Notes under the pieces: model-generated | The model's input: only the letters and a program-made list of their open reading frames with translations | Databases searched by the model: none | What the model was told of the DNA's origin: nothing | Shown: in pieces, positions 8,416 to 17,148 of the stretch | Numbering within the stretch: the stretch's first letter is position 1 | How the letters are laid out: every line of letters begins with the position of its first letter | Program-made: the position numbers and the translations under genes | DNA from: Gammaproteobacteria bacterium | GTDB lineage: Bacteria > Pseudomonadota > Gammaproteobacteria > Steroidobacterales > Steroidobacteraceae | Direction: 5' to 3' | Assembly: GCA_020851435.1 (NCBI GenBank) | Contig: JADZCS010000206.1 | Location: 1-37,780 of the forward strand | Length of the DNA: 37,780 nucleotides

Positions 8416-10485
8416 ATGTCCGCCATGAGCACCTCGCTGCTGGCAGCTGCGGTCCTGCTGGCGGCCGTGCCGCCGCTGGAAGAAATCGTCGTCACGGCTA
8501 CGCGCCAGCCCGACGCCCTGCTGGTGTACCCAGGTTCGGCCGCGCGCCTTGGTCAGGCCGACCTCGAACTCACCGGCGCCACGCACGTCTCTGAGGCGCT
8601 GAACCAGGTTGCGGGCGTCATGATCCAGCGCGGCTCCGGCCAGGAGTCCCTGACCGCGCTACGCTCGCCGGTGCTCACCGGCGCGGGTTCCTGTGGCGCC
8701 TTCCTGTACCTGGAGGACGGAATCCCGCTTCGGCCGGTCGGCTTCTGCAACGTCAACGAACTGTTCGAGGTCAACAGCGAACAGGCGGCGGCGATCGAGG
8801 TGCTGCGAGGCCCCGGCAGCGCGCTCGCGGGATCCAACGCGCTGCACGGGACGGTCAACGTGCTGCCGCCGCTGCCGGCCGAACTGCCTGGCCTCGGGCT
8901 CGCGCTCGAGGCGGGCGAGCAAGGCTACTGGCGTGCGCGGGCAGCGGCCGCCGGCTCCACACCGGCCGGCGTTGCAGGCGCAGCCCTGCACGCCACCCGC
9001 GACGCGGGCTGGCGCGACGAGGCCGGCTTCGACGAGCAGAAGCTGTCGGCCGCGCTCGTGAGTGCCGCGGGCGACGGCCGGCTGACCCTGCGTCTCAACG
9101 GCAGCAATCTCGATCAGGAGACGGCCGGCTTCATCACCGGCCACGGCGCCTTCCGCGACCCTGCCCTGGCTCGATCGAATGCGAACCCGGAGGCCTATCG
9201 CGACGCGTGGAGCCTTCGCGCCTCGGCGCGCTGGCAGCACGAGGACGAGCGCGGCGGGCTCGACCTGCGCGGCTATGTGCGCAGTTCGGGCATGGAGTTC
9301 CTGCAGCACTTCCTGCTGGGCAAGCCGCTGGAGCGCAACGGCCAGCACAGCCTGGGCGTGCAGTTGCAGCGGCTCTGGACCGATGGCGCGGCACGCACGA
9401 TCGTCGGCCTGGACGCGGAACTCGCCGACGGCTTTCTCGTCGAGGACCAGGACGGCCCGACCGAGGAAGGTTCGGCGGCCGCGCGCGCGATCCGTCCTGC
9501 GGGCCGCCACTACGACTACACCGTGCGTTCGAACGTCGCGGCGGCCTACGTCCATCACGAAAGGCGCCTGCGGGGTCCGTGGTCCCTCACCGCCGGACTT
9601 CGCGCCGAGACGGTCGGCTACCGCTACGACAACCGCATGCTCGACGGCAACACCGACGAGAACGGCGTCCCCTGCGGCGCGGGCGGCTGCCTGTACTCGC
9701 GACCGGCCGATCGCACTGACCGCTTCAACATGCTCGCGCCGCGGCTGGCGCTGGGCCTCGAGGCGGGACCTGCCGACAGGCTCTGGCTGGCGCTGGCGCG
9801 GGGCTTCCGTCCACCCGAGACGACCGAGCTGTACCGGCTGCAGCGCCAGCAGGACAGCGCCGACCTCGACCCGGAGCACATCGACTCGATCGAACTGGGA
9901 TGGCGGCACGCCGCGGCGGCGTGGTCGGCCTCGCTCGCGGCCTACCTCATGGACAAGCGCAACGTGATCTTCCGGGACTCCGGCGGTTTCAACGTGGACG
10001 GCGGCCGCACCCGGCACGCAGGGCTCGAGTACGAGGCGCGCTGGCGGCCGGCGCCGGGCTGGCGCCTGGAGGCCGCAGGAACGTATGCGCGCCACAGCTA
10101 CCGCTTCACCCGAACCCTGGACCAGGGCGAGCGCATCGTCTCCGGTAACGACATCGACACCGCGCCACGCCAACTGCACTCGCTGCGCGCCGGCTGGGAA
10201 GGCCGCCGCGCTCTCGTCGACATCGAGTGGCAGCACGTCGGCGCCTACTGGGCAGACGCCGCCAACACCGCGAGCTATCCCGGACACGACCTGCTCAACC
10301 TGCGCGCGGCCTGGCGCGCGGGCGACGCGCTGCGCCTCACCTTGCGCATCACCAACCTGCTCGATCGCGCCTACGCCGACCGTGCGGATTATGCGTTCGG
10401 CGGGTATCGTTACTTCCCTGGCCGCGGCCGCGCGGCATTCCTGGAAGTTTCCTGGGCCGCGGCCCAGGCAAATGCAATGGAGTGA
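8416..10485 (+). CDS. TonB-dependent outer-membrane receptor
   Basis: The 689-residue protein has a hydrophobic N-terminus and then LEEIVVTATR (21-30), which resembles the TonB box common in gammaproteobacterial receptors. A plug follows (about 30-150) containing IEVLRGPGSALAGSNALHGTVNV, then a beta-barrel with the usual ARGFRPPETTELYR and YADRADYAFGGYRYFPGRGR segments. Two plug cysteines (Cys93, Cys111) and a CGAGGC loop in the barrel may form disulfides. The signal peptide lacks positive charge from ATG 8416; in-frame ATGs at 8350 (adds RHRGR) and 8425 are alternatives. No Shine-Dalgarno site is evident. The frame is open upstream to 6379, but that part is antisense to the patatin gene. Two bases separate it from a transporter gene. 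Confidence 0.88.
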   Translation: MSAMSTSLLAAAVLLAAVPPLEEIVVTATRQPDALLVYPGSAARLGQADLELTGATHVSEALNQVAGVMIQRGSGQESLTALRSPVLTGAGSCGAFLYLEDGIPLRPVGFCNVNELFEVNSEQAAAIEVLRGPGSALAGSNALHGTVNVLPPLPAELPGLGLALEAGEQGYWRARAAAAGSTPAGVAGAALHATRDAGWRDEAGFDEQKLSAALVSAAGDGRLTLRLNGSNLDQETAGFITGHGAFRDPALARSNANPEAYRDAWSLRASARWQHEDERGGLDLRGYVRSSGMEFLQHFLLGKPLERNGQHSLGVQLQRLWTDGAARTIVGLDAELADGFLVEDQDGPTEEGSAAARAIRPAGRHYDYTVRSNVAAAYVHHERRLRGPWSLTAGLRAETVGYRYDNRMLDGNTDENGVPCGAGGCLYSRPADRTDRFNMLAPRLALGLEAGPADRLWLALARGFRPPETTELYRLQRQQDSADLDPEHIDSIELGWRHAAAAWSASLAAYLMDKRNVIFRDSGGFNVDGGRTRHAGLEYEARWRPAPGWRLEAAGTYARHSYRFTRTLDQGERIVSGNDIDTAPRQLHSLRAGWEGRRALVDIEWQHVGAYWADAANTASYPGHDLLNLRAAWRAGDALRLTLRITNLLDRAYADRADYAFGGYRYFPGRGRAAFLEVSWAAAQANAME

Positions 10486-10487
10486 GC

Positions 10488-10931
10488 ATGCAACTGACCG
10501 CAGCGCTGATAACGGCACTGATCGGCGCGTCGCTGGTCGTGCAGATCGGTTTGAACGCCTCGATGCGCGCCCACGTCGGCAGCGCGGCCGGCGCAGCGTT
10601 CGTCAACTTTGCGGTTGGCACGGTGGCACTGGCTCTGTACGCCGTGGCTACGCGCGCGCCTATACCCTCCGGTGCGCAACTCGCGGGCGTGCCGTGGTGG
10701 GCCTGGATGGGCGGCCTGTTCGGCGCCTGTTACGTCGCTGCCTCGACCGTGCTGGGCCCGCTGCTGGGCGGCGCGGCCTTCGTCGCACTGGTCGTCGCGG
10801 GCCAGATGCTGACGTCGCTGTACATCGACCACTATGGCCTGCTGGGCTTCGCCCAGAGACCCGTCGACTTCGTGCGCCTGCTGGGCGCCGCGCTGGTGGT
10901 CGTGGGCGTCGTGCTGCTGGTTCGGCGCTGA
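10488..10931 (+). CDS. YdcZ-type (DUF606) small multidrug/metabolite transporter-like protein
   Basis: The 147-residue protein has five predicted transmembrane helices and matches the YdcZ/DUF606 branch of the drug/metabolite transporter superfamily in length and pattern: IGASLVVQIGLNASMRAHVGSAAGAAFVNF near the start and GQMLTSLYIDHYGLLGF before the last helix. Such proteins often occur as homo- or heterodimers; the substrate is unknown. It starts 2 bases after the TonB-receptor stop with a GGAG site inside that gene's end. The pair may therefore move the same small solute across both membranes (inference). Confidence 0.82.
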   Translation: MQLTAALITALIGASLVVQIGLNASMRAHVGSAAGAAFVNFAVGTVALALYAVATRAPIPSGAQLAGVPWWAWMGGLFGACYVAASTVLGPLLGGAAFVALVVAGQMLTSLYIDHYGLLGFAQRPVDFVRLLGAALVVVGVVLLVRR

Positions 10932-10944
10932 GTCTTCAGCGCCG
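10923..10944. terminator. 9-bp hairpin built from two convergent gene ends
   Basis: CGGCGCTGA (10923-10931) and TCAGCGCCG (10936-10944) are perfectly complementary around a 4-base loop GTCT. Each arm is the last two Arg codons plus TGA stop of one gene (the transporter on plus, aguA on minus). It could terminate or cap both transcripts. No T-run is present. Confidence 0.5.
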
Positions 10945-12039
10945 CCGCGGCGCCGGCACCTGCTGCGTGATGCAGTGGATGTTGCCGCCGCCGAGCAGGA
11001 TTTCCCGCGCCGGCACGCCGACCACCTCGCGCCCGGGGAACGCTTCGGCAAGCACCTGTCTCGCGCGCCGGTCGCGCCGCGAATCGAGCAGCGGCATCAC
11101 GACGCGGCCGTTGGCGACGTAGAAGTTCACGTACGAGCCCGCCATGCGGTCGCCCGCAAGGCGCGGCTTGGCACCCTCGCCGGTGTCGACGCCCTCGGCC
11201 TCGGCGACCGTCATGACCAGTGGACCCGGCTGCGGCAGCTTGTGCACCTTGAACGGCCGGCCGCGCGCGTCGCGCTCTGCCATGAGGCGCTCGTAGGCGT
11301 CGCGCGAGATCTCGTACTGCGGGTCGTCGCGATCGTTGCACCAGCTTAGCGCGACCTCGCCCGGCGCCGTGAAACAGCACAGGTTGTCGACGTGGCCGTC
11401 GGTCTCGTCGTTGTAGACGCCGCGGCCCAGCCAGACGACTTGCTCGATGCCCAGGTAGCGCTGCAGCAGCGACTCGATGTCGGCGCGCCCCAGCTGCGGG
11501 TTGCGGTTGGGGTTCAGCAGGCATTCCTCGGTGGTCAGCAGCGTGCCCTGGCCATCGACGTGGATGGCACCGCCCTCGAGCACGAAGGGTGCGCGATAGC
11601 GGTCGGCGCCCTCGATCTCCAGCACCTTGTGCGCCACCAGGTCGTCCTGGTCCCACGGGAAATACAGTCCGCCGTCCAGCCCGCCCCAGGCGTTGAAGAT
11701 CCAGTCCACCCCGCGGCGGCGTCCCTTCCGGTCGATCACGAAGGTTGGGCCGGTGTCGCGCATCCAGGCGTCGTTGGTGCTGATCTCGACGACGCGCACG
11801 GCCGCCGGCAGCCGGGACCGCGCGTTCTCGAACTGGCGCGTCGAGGCAGCGACGGTGACCGGTTCCGCCGCGGCGATCGCCGACGCCACGGCGGCGAACG
11901 CCTGCTGCGCCGGCCCGGCGCCGAGGCGCCAGTTGTCGGTGCGTTCCGGCCAGGCCATCCAGGTGCCGGCATGCGGTTCGAACTCCGCCGGCATGCGGAA
12001 GCCGTCGGCCTGCGGTGTGGAATCGAGCGTCTGCGCCAC
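10936..12039 (-). CDS. aguA: Agmatine deiminase
   Basis: The enzyme hydrolyses agmatine to N-carbamoylputrescine and ammonia in the cytoplasm, a step from arginine to putrescine. The 367-residue protein has the guanidino-modifying-enzyme fold: [10 protein letters not shown] (89-98), LEGGAIH (154-160), TDGHVDN (His216) and the nucleophile in GGGNIHC (Cys356). The [17 protein letters not shown] stretch is typical of agmatine deiminases and distinguishes it from peptidyl-arginine deiminases of this superfamily. The partner N-carbamoylputrescine amidase (AguB) is not in the window. The polyamine catabolic locus lies about 15 kb away. Confidence 0.93.
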   Translation of the reverse strand: MAQTLDSTPQADGFRMPAEFEPHAGTWMAWPERTDNWRLGAGPAQQAFAAVASAIAAAEPVTVAASTRQFENARSRLPAAVRVVEISTNDAWMRDTGPTFVIDRKGRRRGVDWIFNAWGGLDGGLYFPWDQDDLVAHKVLEIEGADRYRAPFVLEGGAIHVDGQGTLLTTEECLLNPNRNPQLGRADIESLLQRYLGIEQVVWLGRGVYNDETDGHVDNLCCFTAPGEVALSWCNDRDDPQYEISRDAYERLMAERDARGRPFKVHKLPQPGPLVMTVAEAEGVDTGEGAKPRLAGDRMAGSYVNFYVANGRVVMPLLDSRRDRRARQVLAEAFPGREVVGVPAREILLGGGNIHCITQQVPAPRRR

Positions 12040-12098
12040 AGTCTGGCTCCCGGACCCGGCAACGGCCGCCAGTCTAGCAGCCGCGCCGGCCGCCAGCC

Positions 12099-12635
12099 TC
12101 AGACCCCCAGGGCGATGGCCGCCAGGCCTGCGCCGAGCGTCGCCCCCGCGGCCACGTCGGTGGGATAGTGCAGGCCCAGGACGACGCGCGAGGCGGCGAC
12201 CAGCGCTGCGAACGGGACGAGCCCCCAGGCCAGGCCGGGGAAGTGGGCGACCGCGATAGTGGTGAAGCAGACCGCGTGCAGCGTGTGGCCCGACGGGAAA
12301 CTGTAACGATCGAGCGGCGCGAGGCCCGCACTGACGCCGTGCAGCGAGACGTAGGGACGCTCGCGCACCAGTCTGTTCTTCAGGGCCTTGTAAAGCATGA
12401 CGCCCGCCACGCCGGCGACCGCCATCTCGAGCGCCGCCTCACGACCGCTCGCGCCATACAGGAACGGCAGCAACACCAGCAGCGTGTACCAGAACACGCC
12501 GTCGCCGAGCCGACTCACGATCGAGAACAGGCGGTGAATCGAGGGCACGCCGCAGCCCCGGTTCAGCCGAAGGCAGACGCTGTGCTCGGCCGCATCGAAT
12601 CTCGCGAACATCCGTTGCGCGCGTGTCGCCGACAT
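12099..12635 (-). CDS. PAP2-family membrane phosphatase
   Basis: The 178-residue protein carries the three phosphatidic-acid-phosphatase type 2 motifs: [16 protein letters not shown] and [13 protein letters not shown], which hold the catalytic histidines, with several membrane helices between. Likely substrates are lipid phosphates such as undecaprenyl pyrophosphate or phosphatidylglycerophosphate, but the sequence alone does not decide. The ATG at 12635 was chosen because GGGAG lies 7 bases upstream; ATGs at 12662 and 12692 would add 9 or 19 residues. The open frame further upstream is antisense-like shadow of cusA. It lies downstream of cusA on the same strand with a 119-bp gap. Confidence 0.87.
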   Translation of the reverse strand: MSATRAQRMFARFDAAEHSVCLRLNRGCGVPSIHRLFSIVSRLGDGVFWYTLLVLLPFLYGASGREAALEMAVAGVAGVMLYKALKNRLVRERPYVSLHGVSAGLAPLDRYSFPSGHTLHAVCFTTIAVAHFPGLAWGLVPFAALVAASRVVLGLHYPTDVAAGATLGAGLAAIALGV

Positions 12636-12754
12636 GGACCGGCTCCCGGGGACCTGCCCCATTTCGATGGGCGCAGTGTCCACGGGGTGCATGCCACGCA
12701 GGTTGCGGCCGCGTGATCGTTTCGTGACGACCACGCGGCCATGAACCGGTCCAG

Positions 12755-15700
12755 CTAGGCGGCAAGCCCGCGTCGCCGCCACAGCAGGAACACCGACGGG
12801 ATGACCACGAGGGTCAGCACCGTGGCGGTGATCATGCCGCCGACCATGGGCGCGGCGATGCGGCGCATCACCTCCGAGCCCGTGCCGGTGCCCCACATGA
12901 TCGGCGCGAGGCCGACCATGATGGTGAGTACCGTCATGAGCTTCGGACGCAGGCGCAGCAGCGCGCCGTCGATGATCGCCTCGCGCACGTCGGCCTCGAC
13001 CAGCCTGCGACCCGCAGCCAGCGCCTCGGCCTGTCGCTGTCCCCAGGCATGCTTGAGGTAGATGAGCATCACCACGCCGGTCTCGGCCGCCACGCCGGAC
13101 AGCGCGATGAAGCCCACCGCCACCGCGATGCTGAAGTGATAGTCCAGCAGGTACAGCAGCCACACGCCGCCGACCGCCGCGAACGGCAGGCTGCCCAGGA
13201 TGATGCCGACCTCGCGGAAGTCACGGAAGTTCAGGTACAGCAGCAGCACGATGATCGCGAGCGTGAACGGCACGACCACCTTGAGCTTTTCGACGGCCCG
13301 CGCCCAGTACTCGTAATCGCCGGACCACTGCAGGCTGTAGCCGGGCGGCAGCTGGACGCTCGCAGCCACCGCGGCCTGGGCCTCCTCGACGTAGGAACCG
13401 AGGTCGCGGCCGCGCAGGTCGACGTAGACCCATCCGGACGGCCTGGCGTTCTCGCTGCGGATCATCGACGGGCCGTCGACGATGCGCACCTCGGCGATGT
13501 CGCCGAGTGTCAGACTCGCACCGGTTGGCGCCTGGATCGGCAGCGCGCGCAGCCGGTCGATGCTGTTGCGCCAGTCCTGCGGGTAACGGACGTTGACCGG
13601 GTAGCGCTCCAGCCCCTCGACCGTGTACGACACGGTCATGCCGCCGACGGCCATCGCGACCAGGTCCTGCACGTCGGCGATGTTCAGCCCGAAGCGCGCC
13701 GCCTCCTGGCGGTGGATGTCGACGTCGAGGTAGCGACCGGTGGCCGCGCGCTCCGCATACACGGACGTCGTGCCCTCGAGCCCGCGCACCGCCTGCTCGA
13801 CCTGCAGACCGATACGCTCGATCTCGGCGAGATCCGGGCCGGACACCTTGATGCCCAGCGGCGTCTTGATGCCGGTCGCGAGCATGTCGATGCGGGTCTT
13901 GATCGGCATCACCCAGGCATTGGCGAGTCCGGGCACCTGCACGACCCGGTCCAGCTCGGCGCGCAGTTTCTCGGGCGTCATGCCCGGCCGCCACTGGTCG
14001 CGCGGCTTGAGCCGGATCACGGTCTCCAGCATCTCGAAGGGCGCCGGGTCGGTCGCGGTCTCCGCACGGCCGGCCTTGCCGTGCACGTGCTCGACCTCGG
14101 GCACCGTCTTGATCAGCCGGTCGGTCTGCTGCAGGAGCGCGCGCACGGTATCGGATGAAATGCCCGGCAGCGTGGTCGGCATGTACATCAGGTCGCCCTC
14201 GTCGAGGTCCGGCATGAACTCGCTGCCGAGCCGCAGCCAGGGCCATACCGTCGCGAGGGTCAGCAGCGCGGCCGCCGCGATCACCGAGCGCGGATGGCGC
14301 AGCGCGATCCCGATCAGCGGCCGGTAGACGGCGATGGCGCCGCGGTTGACCGGGTTGTCGGTCTCGGGCCGGATGCGGCCGCGCACCAGCAGCGCGATCA
14401 GCACCGGGACCAGCGTGATCGACAACAGCGCGGCCGCGATCATCGCGTAGGTCTTCGTGTAGGCCAGCGGCGCGAACATCCGCCCTTCCTGCGCCCCCAG
14501 CGTGAACACCGGCAGGAACGAAAGCGCCACGATCATCAGCGAGAAGAACAGCGACGGCCCCACCTCGCGGCAACCGTCGAGGATGGCCTGTGCGCGCGCG
14601 GCGGCACCGTCGGCCACGTGTTCGAGCTTCTTGTGCACGTTCTCGATCATGACGATGCAGGCGTCGACCATCGCGCCGATGGCGATCGCGATGCCGCCCA
14701 GCGACATGATGTTGGCGTTGATGCCCTGCAGGTGCATGACCAGGAACGAGGCGAGCACGCCCAGCGGCAGGAACAGCGCGATCACCAGGCTCGAGCGGAA
14801 GTGGAACAGGAACACCGCGCAGACCAGCACGACGACGATGAACTCCTCGACCAGCTTCTCGCGCAGGTTGTCCACGGCGCGCTGGATCAGCGACGAGCGG
14901 TCGTAGGTCTCGACCACCTCCACGCCCTTGGGCAGGCTCGGCTTGAGCGCCTCGATGCGCTCGCGCACGCGCCCGATGGTGGCCAGCGCGTTCTCGCCGG
15001 CGCGCATCACGATGATGCCGCCCACGGCCTCGCCCTCGCCGTCGAGCTCGCCGATGCCCCGGCGCATCTCGGGCCCCAGGCGCACGGTCGCGACGTCGCC
15101 CAGCAGCACCGGCACGCCGTCCTTCACCATCAGCGGAATCGCGCGCAGGTCGTCGAGTCCCTGGATGTAACCGGTCGCACGGACCATGTACTCGGCTTCG
15201 GCGATCTCCAGCACCGAGCCGCCGCTCTCCTGGTTGCCGGCGCGGATCGCCTTCTGGACCTCCTCGAGCATGATCCCGTAGGCCGACAGCTTCAGCGGGT
15301 CGACCACCACCTGGTACTGCCGCACCATGCCGCCGACCGTCGCCACCTCGGCGACGCCCTCGACGCCCTGCAGCTCGTACTTGAGGAACCAGTCCTGCAG
15401 GCTGCGCAGCTGCGCCAGGTCGTGCGCGCCGCTGCGGTCGACGAGCGCGTACTGGTAGATCCAGCCGACGCCGGTCGCATCCGGCCCGAGCGCCGGCTTC
15501 AGGCCCTCGGGCAGGCGCGCCGCGGCCTGGCTCAGGTACTCCAGCACGCGCGAACGCGCCCAGTACGGGTCGGTGCCGTCCTCGAACAGCACGTAGACGA
15601 AGGAGTCGCCGAAGAACGAGTAGCCGCGCACCGTGGTCGCGCCCGGCACCGACAGCAGCGCGCTGGTCAGGGGATAGGTGACCTGGTCCTCGATGACGCG

Positions 15701-15874
15701 CGGCGACTGGCCGGGATACGGCGTGCGCACGATGACCTGCACGTCGGACAGGTCCGGTATCGCGTCCACGGGCGTGGCGCGCATGGCCCAGAACCCGCCG
15801 GCCGTAAGCAGCGCCGCGAGCAGCAGCACCAGCGCGCGGTTGGCGAGCGAGGCACGGATGATCGCCTCGATCAT
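12755..15874 (-). CDS. cusA: CusA-type Cu(I)/Ag(I) efflux RND pump
   Basis: This is the 1039-residue inner-membrane, proton-driven pump of a tripartite heavy-metal efflux system. It is close to E. coli CusA throughout. The three methionines that bind Cu(I)/Ag(I) are conserved in MYMPTT (Met565), FEMLET (Met615) and RIDMLATG (Met664), supporting monovalent-metal specificity rather than CzcA-like divalent transport. The proton-relay helix GAMVDACIVMIENVHK (about 400-415) is intact. The start codon overlaps the cusB stop (ATGA). The 3' end is followed by a 119-bp gap before a phosphatase gene. Confidence 0.94.
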   Translation of the reverse strand: MIEAIIRASLANRALVLLLAALLTAGGFWAMRATPVDAIPDLSDVQVIVRTPYPGQSPRVIEDQVTYPLTSALLSVPGATTVRGYSFFGDSFVYVLFEDGTDPYWARSRVLEYLSQAAARLPEGLKPALGPDATGVGWIYQYALVDRSGAHDLAQLRSLQDWFLKYELQGVEGVAEVATVGGMVRQYQVVVDPLKLSAYGIMLEEVQKAIRAGNQESGGSVLEIAEAEYMVRATGYIQGLDDLRAIPLMVKDGVPVLLGDVATVRLGPEMRRGIGELDGEGEAVGGIIVMRAGENALATIGRVRERIEALKPSLPKGVEVVETYDRSSLIQRAVDNLREKLVEEFIVVVLVCAVFLFHFRSSLVIALFLPLGVLASFLVMHLQGINANIMSLGGIAIAIGAMVDACIVMIENVHKKLEHVADGAAARAQAILDGCREVGPSLFFSLMIVALSFLPVFTLGAQEGRMFAPLAYTKTYAMIAAALLSITLVPVLIALLVRGRIRPETDNPVNRGAIAVYRPLIGIALRHPRSVIAAAALLTLATVWPWLRLGSEFMPDLDEGDLMYMPTTLPGISSDTVRALLQQTDRLIKTVPEVEHVHGKAGRAETATDPAPFEMLETVIRLKPRDQWRPGMTPEKLRAELDRVVQVPGLANAWVMPIKTRIDMLATGIKTPLGIKVSGPDLAEIERIGLQVEQAVRGLEGTTSVYAERAATGRYLDVDIHRQEAARFGLNIADVQDLVAMAVGGMTVSYTVEGLERYPVNVRYPQDWRNSIDRLRALPIQAPTGASLTLGDIAEVRIVDGPSMIRSENARPSGWVYVDLRGRDLGSYVEEAQAAVAASVQLPPGYSLQWSGDYEYWARAVEKLKVVVPFTLAIIVLLLYLNFRDFREVGIILGSLPFAAVGGVWLLYLLDYHFSIAVAVGFIALSGVAAETGVVMLIYLKHAWGQRQAEALAAGRRLVEADVREAIIDGALLRLRPKLMTVLTIMVGLAPIMWGTGTGSEVMRRIAAPMVGGMITATVLTLVVIPSVFLLWRRRGLAA

Positions 15875-17148
15875 GGGGCCTCCCCGCCGAGGCGCTCGAG
15901 GCTGGAGCGCACCTGCGACTCCGAGTCGAGCATGAACTGCCCCGCGACCACCACGCGCTCGCCGGCAGCCAGCCCCTGGAGCACGGCGATCTGCTCGCCG
16001 TCATCCCGGCCGACCACCACCGCGCGCGGCGCAAAGTGTCCGTCGCCCAGCGCCACGATCACGCGATCGGCCTTGCCGGTGCGGATCACGGCCTCGACTG
16101 GCACCAGCACGGCCTCGGCGCCGCGCGGCGCGTCCAGCCGCACGCGCGCCAGCATGCCGGCCTTGAGGCGGCCGTCGGCATTGTCGATCTCCAGCCGCGC
16201 GCGCAGGGTGCGCGACATCTCGTTGAACTCGGGCAGGACCTCGCCGACGCGGGCATTGAAGCTCTCGCCGGGCAGCGAGGCGAACTTCAGCGTCGCGGCA
16301 GCGCCGGCGTGCACCGCATCGGCGAGCGCCTCGGGCACCTCGGCGACCACCCACATGCGGTCGGTGGCCGCGATGACCATGGCGGTCATGTCGGGCGTGA
16401 TCATCGCGCCCTCGCGCAACATGAGTTCCGCGACCACGCCGTCCTGCGGCGCGCGCACCGCGATGCGCGTCGCGGGCGAGCCGCCCTTGCGCACGCGCTC
16501 GATGTCGGCGCGCCCAAGCCCCAGCGCGGCCAGCCGCGCCGCGGAGGCCTCGATCAGGGCCTGGTCGCCGAGCCGCAGGGCCGCTGCGTACTCGCCCTGG
16601 GCCGCCTCGAGCATGGGGCCGTGGATCTCGAACAGCACCTGGCCGCGGCGCACCCGTTCGCCGACGGCACGCACTGCAAGTGCCTCGACGTGGCCTTCCG
16701 AGCGAACGCGTACCTGCACCAGGCCACGCTCGTCGAAGCGCACGGTGCCGGGAACCTCGACCTCGCGCCCGAGCGCCCCGGCAGTCGCCTCGACCGTGCG
16801 CACGCCGAGGTTCTGCACGGCCGGAGCCGACAGCTTCACCGCGGCGCCCGCGGCGCCGGCCGGCGCAGCAGCTTCGGCGGCATCCGGTTCGGTCGGCTCG
16901 ACCAGCACCAGGGTCATGCCGCAGATCGGGCAATTGCCGGGCTTGTCGCTGGTGACCTGCGGATGCATCGGGCAGCGATACAGCGGATCCAGGTGCTTGC
17001 GCGCATGCTCGGCCGGCGTTTCGGCCTGGGCCGCCGGCTGTGCGGTCGCAGGCGCCTGGGGCGCGTCGCTGCGGCCGCAGCCGACCAGCAGGTAGACACA
17101 GAACAGCAGGGCCAGTGCGGCCAGTATCTTGAAGGTGTGGGTGTTCAC
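15871..17148 (-). CDS. cusB: CusB-type periplasmic adaptor lipoprotein with N-terminal heavy-metal-binding domain
   Basis: The 425-residue membrane-fusion protein links the pump to the outer channel. The N-terminus has a lipobox LVGC (Cys24), so it is probably lipid-anchored. Residues about 57-82 form a heavy-metal-binding domain, YRCPMHPQV then GNCPICGM, as in many CusB/CzcB relatives. The rest shows the beta-barrel/lipoyl/hairpin layout (VPGTVRFDERGLVQV, GHVEALAV, RGQVLFEIHGPML, VRAPQDGVVAEL). The GTG start overlaps the tolC stop (GTGA) and the stop overlaps cusA, so the three pump genes are translationally coupled. Confidence 0.93.
   Translation of the reverse strand: MNTHTFKILAALALLFCVYLLVGCGRSDAPQAPATAQPAAQAETPAEHARKHLDPLYRCPMHPQVTSDKPGNCPICGMTLVLVEPTEPDAAEAAAPAGAAGAAVKLSAPAVQNLGVRTVEATAGALGREVEVPGTVRFDERGLVQVRVRSEGHVEALAVRAVGERVRRGQVLFEIHGPMLEAAQGEYAAALRLGDQALIEASAARLAALGLGRADIERVRKGGSPATRIAVRAPQDGVVAELMLREGAMITPDMTAMVIAATDRMWVVAEVPEALADAVHAGAAATLKFASLPGESFNARVGEVLPEFNEMSRTLRARLEIDNADGRLKAGMLARVRLDAPRGAEAVLVPVEAVIRTGKADRVIVALGDGHFAPRAVVVGRDDGEQIAVLQGLAAGERVVVAGQFMLDSESQVRSSLERLGGEAP

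Noticed and set aside
14294-17095. 933-residue plus-strand ORF opposite cusA and cusB
   Set aside because: Composition is His/Arg/Asp-rich low complexity typical of the antisense frame of a GC-rich coding strand; the minus strand encodes clear CusA and CusB.
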